NCBI GenBank assembly: GCA_965284565.1 | Contig: OZ260100.1 | Coordinates: 1,860,001-1,924,000 of the forward strand | Reading direction: 5' to 3' | Source of the DNA: BRH-c54 sp965284565 | GTDB taxonomy: Bacteria > Bacteroidota > Bacteroidia > Flavobacteriales_E > Vicingaceae | DNA: 64,000 nt | Shown: one piece after another, positions 26,291 through 36,900 of the stretch | Layout of the letters: the number at the start of each line of letters is the position of its first letter | How positions within the stretch are numbered: the first letter of the stretch is position 1 | The notes under the pieces: generated by a model | Databases searched by the model: none | Told to the model about the DNA's origin: nothing | What the model saw: the letters and a program-made list of their open reading frames with translations, nothing else | Translations under genes and position numbers: made by a program

Positions 26291-27712
26291 ATGATTAGTC
26301 GAAAAATTCAAATATTAATTCCATTTTTTCTGTTTTTCATACTCTTTACGGCTTATGTTTCTAATAATTTCTTTTTTTGGGATACCATTAATTTAGTAGC
26401 AGCTCCAGCAACTTTTTTTTATGAAAATAATTTCCGTTCATTTATACTTCCTACACAAATAGATACTGGACATTTGCCTTTGTTAGCTTATTACATTGCT
26501 AAAATGTGGCAGTTTTTTGGTAAATCACTTTTAGTAGCTCATTTTGCCATGCTCCCGTTTATATTGGGAATAGTTTATCAGGTTTATTTATTAGCAAAAC
26601 GGTTTATTGGTACTTCTTATGTGTTGGTACTAACAATGTTATTGATGTTGGTAGATCCTACTTTTTTGAGTCAGGCAGCAATGATTTCTCCAGATATTGT
26701 GTTGCTTTTTTGTTTTTTATTGGCACTTAATGCTGTTTTTGAAAATAGAAAAACGCTTTTAATATTGGCCCTAATAGGGTTGTTTTTAATTAGTATGAGA
26801 GGGATAGTGGCAGCATTTGCCATTTTCTTAATAGACTTTATTTTTTCATTGAGAAGACAGCATTTTAGAGGTTTCCCATTACATCTTTTATTAATGAAAT
26901 CATTGTTTTATGTTTTTCCGTTTTTACTTTTTTTAAGCTATCATTTTTATCATTATAAAGCAACAGGCTGGTTTTGGTCCCATCCAGATTCTGCTTGGGA
27001 AGCAGGTAGAATAACCAATGATTTTAATGGAGCAATTTATAACATTGGAATTTTTGCTTGGCGAATATTGGATTTTGGAAGAGCATTAGCCTTAGTAGTT
27101 CTCTTAGTTATGGTAGTAATGTATAGAAAAATGTTGTTAAGAGAATCAAAATCATTACAATTATTAATATTGATATTGGTCAGTGCAATTATTTTCATTA
27201 TTCCATTTTTGTACTTTCAGCAACTTACTGGACATAGATATTTACTACCTTTATATTTATTGATTTTGTTAGCGGTTGGTTATTATTTGGATAAAGTCAT
27301 AAGTTCTTCGGTAGTTAAAAAGAGCTTTTTTGGGGTATTGACTGTCTCACTTTTAGTGGGGAATTTTTGGGTGTATCCTAATAAGATTGCTCAAGGTTGG
27401 GATGCAAGTTTGGCTCATTTGCCTTTTTATGATTTACAATTAGAGATGAATAATTATTTAGATGATAATAAAATTCCATATTATGAAGTAGGGACAGCTT
27501 TTCCAATTTTAGGAAATCATGCTATCATTTTTATGGAAAAAGATATTCGTTTATTCAAATCAAAAAATATAGGTAAAGACAATTATATACTCTATTCCAA
27601 TGTGTTTAATGGTTTTAGTGATGCAGAGTTAGATGCTTTATATTCAAGATACAGACTTGTTCATGAATTGCGTTCGCCCACAGTTTTTATACAGTTGTTT
27701 GAGCGTAAATAG
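26291..27712 (+). CDS. polytopic membrane glycosyltransferase (PMT/ArnT-like)
   Basis: 473 residues with about ten hydrophobic segments typical of lipid-phosphate-sugar-dependent glycosyltransferases of the GT-C fold. The first extracytoplasmic loop contains FWDTINLVAAPATFFYENNF and QIDTGHLPLLAYY; the Asp residues there fit the catalytic loop of PMT/ArnT-like enzymes. The C-terminal part (from about 370) is soluble. A GTG at 26273 is in frame but overlaps the preceding gene; the ATG at 26291 (MISRKIQILIPFFLFF) is preferred. The acceptor is unknown: cell-surface polysaccharide, lipid A or protein are all possible. Confidence 0.72.
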   Translation: MISRKIQILIPFFLFFILFTAYVSNNFFFWDTINLVAAPATFFYENNFRSFILPTQIDTGHLPLLAYYIAKMWQFFGKSLLVAHFAMLPFILGIVYQVYLLAKRFIGTSYVLVLTMLLMLVDPTFLSQAAMISPDIVLLFCFLLALNAVFENRKTLLILALIGLFLISMRGIVAAFAIFLIDFIFSLRRQHFRGFPLHLLLMKSLFYVFPFLLFLSYHFYHYKATGWFWSHPDSAWEAGRITNDFNGAIYNIGIFAWRILDFGRALALVVLLVMVVMYRKMLLRESKSLQLLILILVSAIIFIIPFLYFQQLTGHRYLLPLYLLILLAVGYYLDKVISSSVVKKSFFGVLTVSLLVGNFWVYPNKIAQGWDASLAHLPFYDLQLEMNNYLDDNKIPYYEVGTAFPILGNHAIIFMEKDIRLFKSKNIGKDNYILYSNVFNGFSDAELDALYSRYRLVHELRSPTVFIQLFERK

Positions 27713-27841
27713 TTGCTTTTTTTATAATATTTAAGAAATTCCGTACAATAAAAGCTAACAGTTAACTGTTTACAAATTACATTTTTCTACAGTCTCCTAA
27801 CCTATAATCAACCGTATTTTAGCACTATAAAATCTATAATT

Positions 27842-28558
27842 ATGATGAATAACATTTTATTACAAATTAACGTAGCTGCAGACACTACTTCAGCGGTAGT
27901 TCAAGAAGCAGTTTCTGAAGAAAAAACACTTTCTATTTGGGAGTTGGTAAGCTCTGGTGGTATCGGTGGGGCAATTATTATGATAACGCTTTTGATACTT
28001 TCAATTTTAGCTGTTTATATTATTATTGAAAGGTATTTAGCCATAAAAAATGCCAGTAAGGAAGATGCTAACTTTATGAATCAGATTAAAGATTTTATTC
28101 ATGAAGGAAAGATGGATGCGGCTAAATCGCTTTGTAAATCTAACCCTTCGCCTGTGGCAAAAATGATAGAAAAAGGGATTTCTAGAATTGGAAAGCCACT
28201 AAGTGATATTGGAACTGCTGTAGAGACTACCGGAAAATTAGAACTAAACAAACTAGAAAAAAACTTATCTACCTTGGCAACTATCTCTGGTGCTGCACCA
28301 ATGATTGGTTTCTTAGGAACAGTTATAGGGATGATTTTGGTTTTTCACGAAATGTCTAAAGGTGGTGGAGGTGTTGATTTAAATACACTTTCGGAAGGAA
28401 TTTTTACAGCAATGACAACTACTGTTGCTGGACTTATAGTTGGTATTGTTGCCTATATTGGGTATAATACCTTGGTAGCAAAAGTGGAAAAAATTGTGTT
28501 TATAATGGAAGCAAGAACAACTGAGTTTTTAGATATTTTACATGAACCGGCTAATTAA
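27842..28558 (+). CDS. exbB: MotA/TolQ/ExbB proton channel family protein
   Basis: Inner-membrane proton-channel subunit that energises TonB. 238 residues with three membrane segments: one near 40-65 (GGIGGAIIMITLLILSILAV) and two around ATISGAAPMIGFLGTVIGMI and MTTTVAGLIVGIVAYIGYN; the Thr-rich pore helices of ExbB are visible. It is followed by exbD (67 bp) and tonB (39 bp) on the same strand, forming a complete TonB energising unit. A N-terminal stretch of about 30 residues precedes the first membrane helix. Confidence 0.92.
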   Translation: MMNNILLQINVAADTTSAVVQEAVSEEKTLSIWELVSSGGIGGAIIMITLLILSILAVYIIIERYLAIKNASKEDANFMNQIKDFIHEGKMDAAKSLCKSNPSPVAKMIEKGISRIGKPLSDIGTAVETTGKLELNKLEKNLSTLATISGAAPMIGFLGTVIGMILVFHEMSKGGGGVDLNTLSEGIFTAMTTTVAGLIVGIVAYIGYNTLVAKVEKIVFIMEARTTEFLDILHEPAN

Positions 28559-28625
28559 TGTGCGGATTATTTAATGTGTAAATGTGAGAATGATAATAAC
28601 ACCTTCAACCTTTTAACTAATAAAA

Positions 28626-29018
28626 ATGGCTATACGTTCAAAAAATAAAGTAAACACCAATTTCAATATGTCGAGTATGACGGATATTGTGTTTTTGTTA
28701 TTGGTATTTTTTATCATAGCATCTACATTAATTAGTCCTAATGCGTTGGATGTTGTTTTACCTAAAGCAAGTCATTCAGCTCCTCGTCCACAGACGGTGA
28801 ATGTTGTTATTACTGAGGATTTAAAATATTATATAAATAAAGATGAAGTAGCTGTGGAGGAATTAGAAACCTTATTATTATCGCATACGGCTAATGAAGA
28901 AAATCCGGGTATTATATTGCGAGCAGAAAAAAGTGTGCCTATAGAAAATGTAGTGGTAATTATGGATATTGCCAACAGAAATAAATTGAAATTGGTATTG
29001 GCAACATCGCCAAAATAA
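28626..29018 (+). CDS. exbD: biopolymer transporter ExbD/TolR
   Basis: 130 residues: a short cytoplasmic N-terminus (AIRSKNKVNTNFNMSSM), one membrane helix containing the essential proton-carrying Asp (TDIVFLLLVFFIIASTLI), and a periplasmic ExbD domain. Middle gene of the exbB-exbD-tonB set. Many Bacteroidota have two tandem exbD genes; only one is seen here. Confidence 0.92.
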   Translation: MAIRSKNKVNTNFNMSSMTDIVFLLLVFFIIASTLISPNALDVVLPKASHSAPRPQTVNVVITEDLKYYINKDEVAVEELETLLLSHTANEENPGIILRAEKSVPIENVVVIMDIANRNKLKLVLATSPK

Positions 29019-29057
29019 TTTATGGAATAAATAAAATTAATGCATCAAGCAGAATAA

Positions 29058-29840
29058 ATGGAAATCTTACAAGAAAAAAATAGTAGAACTGGAGTAATTG
29101 GAACCATCTTGTTTCACTTGCTGTTGTTATTGCTATTTATTCAATTTGGGATGACTTACCAAGACCCACCTGAGGAAAATGCAGGAGGAATGGTGATTAA
29201 TTTTGGAACAACCGATGAAGGAATGGGAGATGTTCAGCCCTCCTCTTCAGAAACTACCACTACTTCTGAAAATGCTACCACAAGCGAAACCACTACACCA
29301 AGTTCAGCTCAAGAAAATGCATTAACAACTATGGAAGAATCTGTAGAAATGAATGCTTCGCAAAATACAACTACTACCACTAATCAAAATACAACAACGC
29401 AACAAACAGAGCAAACAGTAGATGAAAATTTATCTAATGCTTTAAATGCGTTGAACAACCCTAATAACAATTCTACTGGAGATGGCAATACAGGTACTCC
29501 TGGAGATCAGGGTGATGAAAATGGTGACCCTAATAGTAGCAACTATACGGGAGGAGGAACAGGCAATGGTGTTGACTTTTCTTTGGCTGGAAGATCGATG
29601 GTGAAAGTGAAAAAACCTAATAATCCAACACAAGAAGATGGAAAAGTAGTGGTAGAAATTGTGGTGGATAAAAACGGAAAAGTGATTAGAGCAACACCGG
29701 GAGCAAGAGGCTCTAGCACTACTAATCCAACCTTATATAAAATTTCTAAAGAAGCAGCACTAGAAGCTCGTTTTAATGTAAAAGCCGATGCTCCTGCTGA
29801 GCAAAAAGGTACCATGACTTTTGTTTACATTCTTAATTAA
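29058..29840 (+). CDS. tonB: TonB family energy transducer with Thr/Asn-rich spacer
   Basis: 260 residues: N-terminal membrane anchor (about 12-31, TGVIGTILFHLLLLLLFIQF), a periplasmic spacer of about 120 residues, and a TonB C-terminal domain (about 170-260: GRSMVKVKKPNNPTQEDGK, VVEIVVDKNGKVIRATPG, KISKEAALEARF). The spacer is built of Thr, Asn, Ser, Gln and Glu (TTTTTNQNTTTQQ) and later Gly/Asn, rather than the Pro-Lys/Pro-Glu rod of classical TonB. The stop codon overlaps the folC start by one base (TAATG). Confidence 0.88.
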   Translation: MEILQEKNSRTGVIGTILFHLLLLLLFIQFGMTYQDPPEENAGGMVINFGTTDEGMGDVQPSSSETTTTSENATTSETTTPSSAQENALTTMEESVEMNASQNTTTTTNQNTTTQQTEQTVDENLSNALNALNNPNNNSTGDGNTGTPGDQGDENGDPNSSNYTGGGTGNGVDFSLAGRSMVKVKKPNNPTQEDGKVVVEIVVDKNGKVIRATPGARGSSTTNPTLYKISKEAALEARFNVKADAPAEQKGTMTFVYILN

Positions 29841-31057
29841 TGAATTACCCCGAAACACTCGATTATCTTTTTGGTCAGCTTCCCATGTATCAACGTATTG
29901 GAAATGCAGCTTATAAAGCCAATTTAGACAATACCTATCGTTTGAGTGAAATATTAATTCATCCTGAAAAGCAATTTAAGTCGGTACATATAGCAGGAAC
30001 AAATGGTAAAGGTTCTACCTCGCACATGTTGGCAGCTGTTTTACAAGAAGCAGGCTATAAGGTTGGGCTTTATACTTCACCACATTTAAAAGATTTTAGA
30101 GAACGTATAAAAATTAACGGAGAAATGATTTCGGAAAGTGAGGTTATAGACTTTGTTAATGAATTTAAAACTGAGTTTGAAAAAATACAACTTTCTTTTT
30201 TTGAATGGACAGTAGGGTTGGCTTTTCATTATTTTGCTAAAGAAAAAGTAGATATTGCTATTATTGAAACTGGCTTAGGTGGTAGACTCGATTCTACCAA
30301 TATAGTTACTCCGGAGGTTGCAGTAATTACCAATATCAGCATGGATCACACACAGTTTTTGGGAGATACTTTAGCTAAAATTGCAGCTGAAAAAGCTGGA
30401 ATAATTAAATCAACTATACCTGTAATAATTGGTGAAACACAACCAGAAATAAAACCTGTTTTTATTGAAAAAGCTAAACAATTGAATGCTCCCATACAGT
30501 TTGCAGATGTGCTATCTAGTCAAGTATATGAAAGTGATTTGAAAGGAGCTTATCAGCAAAAGAATAAAAAAACAGTAATTGCGACTATTAATATACTACA
30601 GCAATTAGGTTGGAAAATTGCTGAAAATCATATCAAACAAGGTTTGCTAAATGTGGTGAACAATACTGGTTTAATGGGGAGGTGGCAAATATTAAACACG
30701 CAACCATTAACAGTTTGCGATACAGGACACAATGAAGCAGGGATAAAATTAATTTTGGCTCAATTAGCTGAGCAACAATTTAAAAAACTCCACTTTGTGT
30801 TAGGAGTGGTAAATGATAAAGATATTTCCAATATACTTCAATTGTTACCTAAAAATGCGACTTATTATTTTTGTCAGGCAAAAATACCAAGAGCTTTAGA
30901 GGTAAGTGTTTTAGCAGAAAAAGCAACAGCAGTTGGTTTGTCAGGCAAAATTTTCCCTACAGTTGAAGGGGCCTACCAAGCGGCTCAAAAAAATGCTGCT
31001 GCTAATGATATGATTTTTATCGGAGGAAGTACCTTTGTAGTTGCTGAGGTGGTTTAG
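29840..31057 (+). CDS. folC: bifunctional dihydrofolate synthase/folylpolyglutamate synthase
   Basis: Adds glutamate to dihydropteroate and folates (Mur-ligase family). 405 residues with the P-loop VHIAGTNGKGSTSHMLA, the folate-loop TSPHLKDFRERIKING, the metal/ATP segment ETGLGGRLDSTN and DHTQFLGDTLAKIAAEKAGI, and the C-terminal domain motif DTGHNEAG. The start codon overlaps the tonB stop (TAATG), so translation is probably coupled. The 3' end overlaps the stop of the convergent secreted hydrolase by 4 bp. Confidence 0.94.
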   Translation: MNYPETLDYLFGQLPMYQRIGNAAYKANLDNTYRLSEILIHPEKQFKSVHIAGTNGKGSTSHMLAAVLQEAGYKVGLYTSPHLKDFRERIKINGEMISESEVIDFVNEFKTEFEKIQLSFFEWTVGLAFHYFAKEKVDIAIIETGLGGRLDSTNIVTPEVAVITNISMDHTQFLGDTLAKIAAEKAGIIKSTIPVIIGETQPEIKPVFIEKAKQLNAPIQFADVLSSQVYESDLKGAYQQKNKKTVIATINILQQLGWKIAENHIKQGLLNVVNNTGLMGRWQILNTQPLTVCDTGHNEAGIKLILAQLAEQQFKKLHFVLGVVNDKDISNILQLLPKNATYYFCQAKIPRALEVSVLAEKATAVGLSGKIFPTVEGAYQAAQKNAAANDMIFIGGSTFVVAEVV

Positions 31058-33861
31058 TTTTTCACAAACTTTTTCGTGTTTTTCATTCCATTATTATCGC
31101 TTATGCTAATAAAATAGATGCCGTTAGCAAAATCACTAATATCAATAATTTTAGTGGGTTCATTCGATTTCAAAGTGCCTTGATATTCTACACTTCCTAA
31201 TAAAGAATAGATAACAACAGAAGCTGCTTGATTGTCTGTTCTATTAATAGTAATTAGGTTTTGAGCAGGATTAGGATAAATTTCAAATTGGTTATTGATT
31301 TCGATTTCACTAATGTTATTAGGGAGTTGCGTTACTTTAGGCAATTCTATATAAGATGGAAAAGCAGGGTTAAAATCAAATGTTATCTGATTTTGTTGAG
31401 CATACAACCAATTCCCATTGTAGTTGTATCCTAAAGTATCTCCGGGAGCCCATCTAAAAAACTGGTTCGCATTATTTGGCAAATGCGGATTAGATTGATA
31501 TTTAGGATAATTGCTGCTGCTCACCAAAAACTTTATTTGATGTCCGATACCAAAAGTATGTCCAAGTGGTAACATCTCAAATTCAAAATGATAGAAAGTG
31601 TTGTTATCGATATTGGTAAGGATAATATTATCATTTGGATTACCATTAAAAATAGATTTGGCATACACTCTAGCTTTCGCATTTACTACGCCTTCAGTAA
31701 TAAACATTTCTCTTCCGTCAGGATAAACATCAATAACCCTAACTATTAAATCAAAATCAGTTTTTGCTGTTGTGTTAGTGATGGTATGTCCTTTAGCATA
31801 AAGAGAAGCTCTTGGAAAACCAATAATTGTCATAGTATCTGTAAGAGGAGCTGTTTCAAAAGCAAGTACATCCGAACGATTTAAAGTGTGGGGAGCATAA
31901 AGTGGGTCGGCAACATTCATTGAGCCTTGCGATTTTTTTCCTCCTCCCGGAACAGAAGGAATCATATTGTTTCCACCAATGGTAATTACAGGATTGTTAG
32001 GGTCAGCAACATACGTCAATGTGCCTTCATTACTCGTTGGAGCAATAGTGTCAGCATCTAAGTTTTGGTGTAAATATATTTTTTCTCTTACCACTCCATT
32101 GCTAAAAGGCAAGGAGTCTGTTTCTAACCAATAGTTACCCGTATTTGGGTTTTGAGCATCATTTGAAGGACCAGTTACATATAATCTTATGTCTTTAACC
32201 TGATTGAAATGATTTGGGTTAAAAGGAGCCAAAGGTCTTGATAGATTTAAAAGAGGAGGCGAAAGTGTAGGCAATGAATAAAACAAAGAAGAAATGGTAT
32301 TACCATCATCAATTTCTACAGGCAAGTTGTTTAAAGGGCTTTGACCACCTAAATAGTTTAAAAATTCATAATAAGGGATAATGTAATTTTTTGATGGAAC
32401 TCTAATTAAGTTAGTGCCTAAAGGTTGCCAAATACTTGATTCCGGAATGAAAAAGTAAGGCTCGCCACCTAAATGCGTTCTGTACCAACTCATTAATTCA
32501 GATTCATAAATATCATTTAGTAAATTACTGTCGGTAAGCAAACTATCGGTATCTATATTGAGGTCAAAACCTAATACATCAAAAACATTATCGGGATAAA
32601 TTTCATCTCCAACAGCTTTGGCGCCTATGGTTTGGTGTGTCCACGGACCAATAACCAATTTCTGATTAGAAGATGGATTAGTATTTCTAGCTTTATTAAA
32701 AGTTTCAATTTGTCCGTTAATGAAAATATCCCACCAACCTGACAGGTGATAGATTGGTTTGTTCATATTAGTATATCTGGAATAAGTTCCATTAGCATCC
32801 GTTTGTCCGTTAACATTTACAGGGGCAAAAGAAGCATCCAAATCTGCTCGTAATGGTGATGTTGGATGAGCTCCAGAAGGAAAAGAATTGTTGTCATTCA
32901 CCACAAACCAATCAATTAAATCACTTGTTAAGTCTGCTTTGTTCGAGTAACTATAATCTGCAGGCGTATGAATGGTGTTGGTTAGGCTAGTATCGTAAGT
33001 TGCTAATGAATCGTTTAAATCCATCATTTGTCCTGTAATCCATCCGTTGGACAGAGAATGTCGGTAAACGCCATTGTGAAATAAGGTAGAATTATAATGT
33101 TCATTTGCAGCAACAGTTGGCATCAAACATTTTATAGGGTTATTAGCCATGCTATGCGGAATATCGGATAATGCTTGGTATTGAGAATTTCCTAAAGCAG
33201 AAGCTCCATACATACCAATATTTCCATTGGAATACCTAAAAACCTCGTTTGTGCCATCTAGATCAACATCAAAAGTTCTATAAAGGCTGTCTGCTAAGTA
33301 GAAAATAGCTTCACTACCATCTGAGTGGTTTAAAGCATTTGATGAGCTTGATGTAGGGTAAGCATCCATAGGAATTCCTATCGTTGGATGATAGTCGTGT
33401 TTTTGCCAAGAATCACTGTACATAGGAAAATAAACACCTTCACTACCATAGCGTCCTCTCATATCTTGCATGGAATAAGCATATCCTAAAAATGGAAATA
33501 TTTTACCACCTAAATCATCAGAATTTTTATTGTAAGGAGATCTGGTGAAAATAATGGGTAGGCTAAAATTATTAGCAGAGATATTGGTGGTATCAAAAAT
33601 TACAAACTGTGAATTTTTTGGAATTAACTGAATGGTGTATGTAGATGCTCCAATAACAATATCAGTAGTTACAGAATCTCTAAAAACAGGCAAATAAATA
33701 TCGGCAGCTAATTTAATCCCATCTTTAGTAAGGGTGTAAGTGGTTTCTTTTAAGGAAAGTTCATCAATATTATCTATTTGTCCGTTGGGAATAATTTGAG
33801 CAAAACCATTTGAAAAAACAATAATTAATAGGCTTGTAAAAAATATGTTAAGAAAATGCAT
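31054..33861 (-). CDS. secreted CocE/NonD-type S15 hydrolase with T9SS sorting domain
   Basis: 935 residues. A signal peptide (1-22, ends SNGFAQ) leads to an alpha/beta-hydrolase of the S15/CocE family: ADIYLPVFRDS, RSPYNKNSDDL, SMQDMRGRYGSEGVYFPM, and the nucleophile elbow GMYGASALGN with S221. A beta-rich C-terminal X-Pro dipeptidyl-peptidase domain (about 560-830) follows, then a por-type T9SS sorting domain (about 855-935: NNQFEIYPNPAQNLITI, NGIYFISI). It should be a surface or secreted acyl-ester hydrolase or peptidase; the substrate is unknown. Convergent and overlapping with folC by 4 bp. Confidence 0.87.
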   Translation of the reverse strand: MHFLNIFFTSLLIIVFSNGFAQIIPNGQIDNIDELSLKETTYTLTKDGIKLAADIYLPVFRDSVTTDIVIGASTYTIQLIPKNSQFVIFDTTNISANNFSLPIIFTRSPYNKNSDDLGGKIFPFLGYAYSMQDMRGRYGSEGVYFPMYSDSWQKHDYHPTIGIPMDAYPTSSSSNALNHSDGSEAIFYLADSLYRTFDVDLDGTNEVFRYSNGNIGMYGASALGNSQYQALSDIPHSMANNPIKCLMPTVAANEHYNSTLFHNGVYRHSLSNGWITGQMMDLNDSLATYDTSLTNTIHTPADYSYSNKADLTSDLIDWFVVNDNNSFPSGAHPTSPLRADLDASFAPVNVNGQTDANGTYSRYTNMNKPIYHLSGWWDIFINGQIETFNKARNTNPSSNQKLVIGPWTHQTIGAKAVGDEIYPDNVFDVLGFDLNIDTDSLLTDSNLLNDIYESELMSWYRTHLGGEPYFFIPESSIWQPLGTNLIRVPSKNYIIPYYEFLNYLGGQSPLNNLPVEIDDGNTISSLFYSLPTLSPPLLNLSRPLAPFNPNHFNQVKDIRLYVTGPSNDAQNPNTGNYWLETDSLPFSNGVVREKIYLHQNLDADTIAPTSNEGTLTYVADPNNPVITIGGNNMIPSVPGGGKKSQGSMNVADPLYAPHTLNRSDVLAFETAPLTDTMTIIGFPRASLYAKGHTITNTTAKTDFDLIVRVIDVYPDGREMFITEGVVNAKARVYAKSIFNGNPNDNIILTNIDNNTFYHFEFEMLPLGHTFGIGHQIKFLVSSSNYPKYQSNPHLPNNANQFFRWAPGDTLGYNYNGNWLYAQQNQITFDFNPAFPSYIELPKVTQLPNNISEIEINNQFEIYPNPAQNLITINRTDNQAASVVIYSLLGSVEYQGTLKSNEPTKIIDISDFANGIYFISISDNNGMKNTKKFVKN

Positions 33862-33994
33862 ACGCTACTTTTTATCCAAAAATAATTAAATTATTTGATG
33901 AATAAGAATTCTAAAGAAGCTATCAAGTTTTTCTTGGTTAGAAAAATTGCTAAAATTTACATTTTAAAAAGAGTAGTATTAGAAAATTCGAAAC

Positions 33995-36900
33995 TTACCT
34001 TATCACATTTACATGTCCAATTCGGGAGTGTTTTTTACCATTAATATCTTGGAATTCTAGTTTCCAAACATAAACACCATTTTGTACAAATTTATTTTTA
34101 TAAGTACCATTCCATTGTTCAAAAAGTGTATGTGACTCAAAAATGATTTCTCCCCATCTATCAAAAATAAAGAAAGAGTAATTTATTTCACTGATACCAA
34201 AACCTTTTGGTCCAAAACCTTCATTTAAGAAATCAAAATCTGGAGTAAAGGCATTAGGCACATAGATGCCAAATTCACCTTCTACTTCTAATATTTTTGT
34301 GATAGTTCCAATACATCCATTATCATCAATAACCGTAAGTGTTATAGGATAATGTCCGGTGTCAACAGGAAATTCATATGTAGGGTTTTGTATATAGCTT
34401 GAATCTAAACCGCCAATATCCCAAGCCCAACCTACAATGTTAAAATAAGATTGGTCGTGAAAACTCACAATTGGATTTAACATGTTGGCAGGATTGTCTT
34501 TCATGTAAAAATCAGCAGTAGGATTTTGATGTATGGTAATGTAATTTGGATAAGTTACGCTATTGGTACATCCTCCTGCTGCTACAGATGAAGTAATGGT
34601 AAGTGTTACATCATAAGTTCCAGCATTATTATAAGCATGCGTAACAGTGTCTCCAACAGAAGAACTTCCATCACCAAAACTCCAAATAGAAGAACCCACC
34701 ATTCCACCAGTAGTATCTGTAGTATTATAGAACTCAAATGTTTCTATAGGGGTTTCACAAGCTTCAAATTTGTCAGCAGTAAAGCTCACTTGTGGTAAAG
34801 GCATAATATTAATGGTTACTGTTCCTGTAGTTGTAGGAGAACAGCCATCACCTAACGTTACGGTATAAACAGTTGTTGTTGCAGGAGATACTACCTGACT
34901 AGAATCTGTTGAGCCATTGCTCCATTGGTAAGTGTAAGGACCACCATTTCCAAAGAAGGGAGTGGCATATATAGTAACAGATTCTCCTGGGCAAATACTT
35001 GTATCTGAAGGACTAGCTACAACCGATAATGGAGGAGTAACTGTTACTGTTACGTTAATTGTAGGAGATGTACAACCATTTCCATCGGTAGCAAAAACAG
35101 GATAACTTGTTGTTGCAGGTGGAGAAACAGTATATGTAGAAGTAGTTGAAGCTCCGTTATTCCAATTGTAAGTGTAACCACTTCCTGAACCACCAATTGC
35201 AGTAGCGGTAAGTGTAGCAGATTGTCCTGAGCAAATAGTTACATCTGATGCACTTATGGTTACGGAATCTGGATCAGTTAATGTTAAAGAAACGGTATCT
35301 GTACATGAGTTTGCATCTGAAATAGTAACTGTATAAGTTCCTGCACATAAATTATTAAACGTTCCTGATGCTTGAAAATTAATACCATCAATACTGTATT
35401 GTTCACCACCAGCAGGAGAAGTTCCGGTTACAGTAACTGTACCATCACAGTCTCCGTTACATGTTGGGTCAGTAAAATTAGATGAATTGATAGTTGGACC
35501 AGCTATACTATTAACTGTATAAGAAGCTGCAACCTGACAACCAACAGCATCTTCCACAACAATGTTATAAGTATTTGCAGCTAAGTTAGAGAAAGTATTA
35601 CCAGCTTGAAATGTAGCGCCTCCATCAATACTATATTGATAAGGAGAAACACCATCAATAGCTGTAATGGTTATTGTTCCATCATTTGCAGAACAGGTTG
35701 AAGAAGTAGTAACAGTACTTTCAGATAAGTTAGAGAAAGTAATGGTGACCACATCGCTAGTAACACAAGCAGCAGTATTAGTTTCTGTCCAAGTAAAGTT
35801 ATAAGTTCCTGCTGATGGTACTGTTACCGTTGCAGTTGGAGAGTTTACTGGGTTAAAGTTAACTCCAGCAGGACCAGACCAATTACCCGTTCCGATACTA
35901 GGAATAGCATTTAGAGTATAAGTTAATACACATGAAGTATCATTAACTCCTGCGTTAGCATTTGGTAGACCAACAAATGGACCGCCAGAGATAGTTATCG
36001 GACAGCCATTATCGTCAACCACATCAAAACTATACATGTCTCCATTTAGTAAACCATTAATTTGTATAGTACCACCATTTGGTGTTGTTGTATTTACAAA
36101 ACTTGCATTTGCGGGAGATAAGTTAGAAGCTGTAAAATTTGAACCATTGATAGCAGGCAAGCCACCAGTAATGGTTATAGTGAAAGAACTATCTAAACAA
36201 TCTTCAGTAGGATTTGAACTTACTATTTCAGGTAAATATTGAACAGCAATAGGGTTTCCCATATCATAACATGGCATATTAGTATTAACATAACTATATG
36301 TTCCACTTATAGTGTCATAAAATGTTATAGGAACATAATAAAGTGTGTTATTTGTCCAAGTTCCTACATAAGGCGGTTGTCCGAAAGTGTTGAGACTGCT
36401 AAAAGAGCCACCAAAACCAACTACACCAACAAAACAAGGGTCGTTTGTTATGTCATCATTAGGGGCTACGTTACTAGGGACAACTCCAATTGTAGGAGGG
36501 CAACTGTAAACTAAATAGCCTATTCCAGGGTTGTAAGCTGGTCCTGGAGGGTTGTTAGCTATGTCTGGTGGGTTATAACCTATGTTTGATGTAATATCTA
36601 TTTGATCGCCAAAACATAAAACATAGTTGGTAGTACTATTACCTGTCATGTTAATATTAAAATTACCAATTTGAGCTACACAACCACAAGAAGCAGGAGC
36701 TGTAGAGTTAAGCGAGGCTGTGCAAGAAGGGTCTGCGGCAAATGTTGCTGTAATAGTGATGTTGTTACCATTAGAATTCATTCCTGATATACTCCAATTC
36801 ATAGGAGAAACATAAGGAGGGTAAATGATAGTGTCATAAGTATTAATTCCGTCATTTATTGTGATAACAAGAGAATCTGTTGTAATACCAGTAGTAAAGT

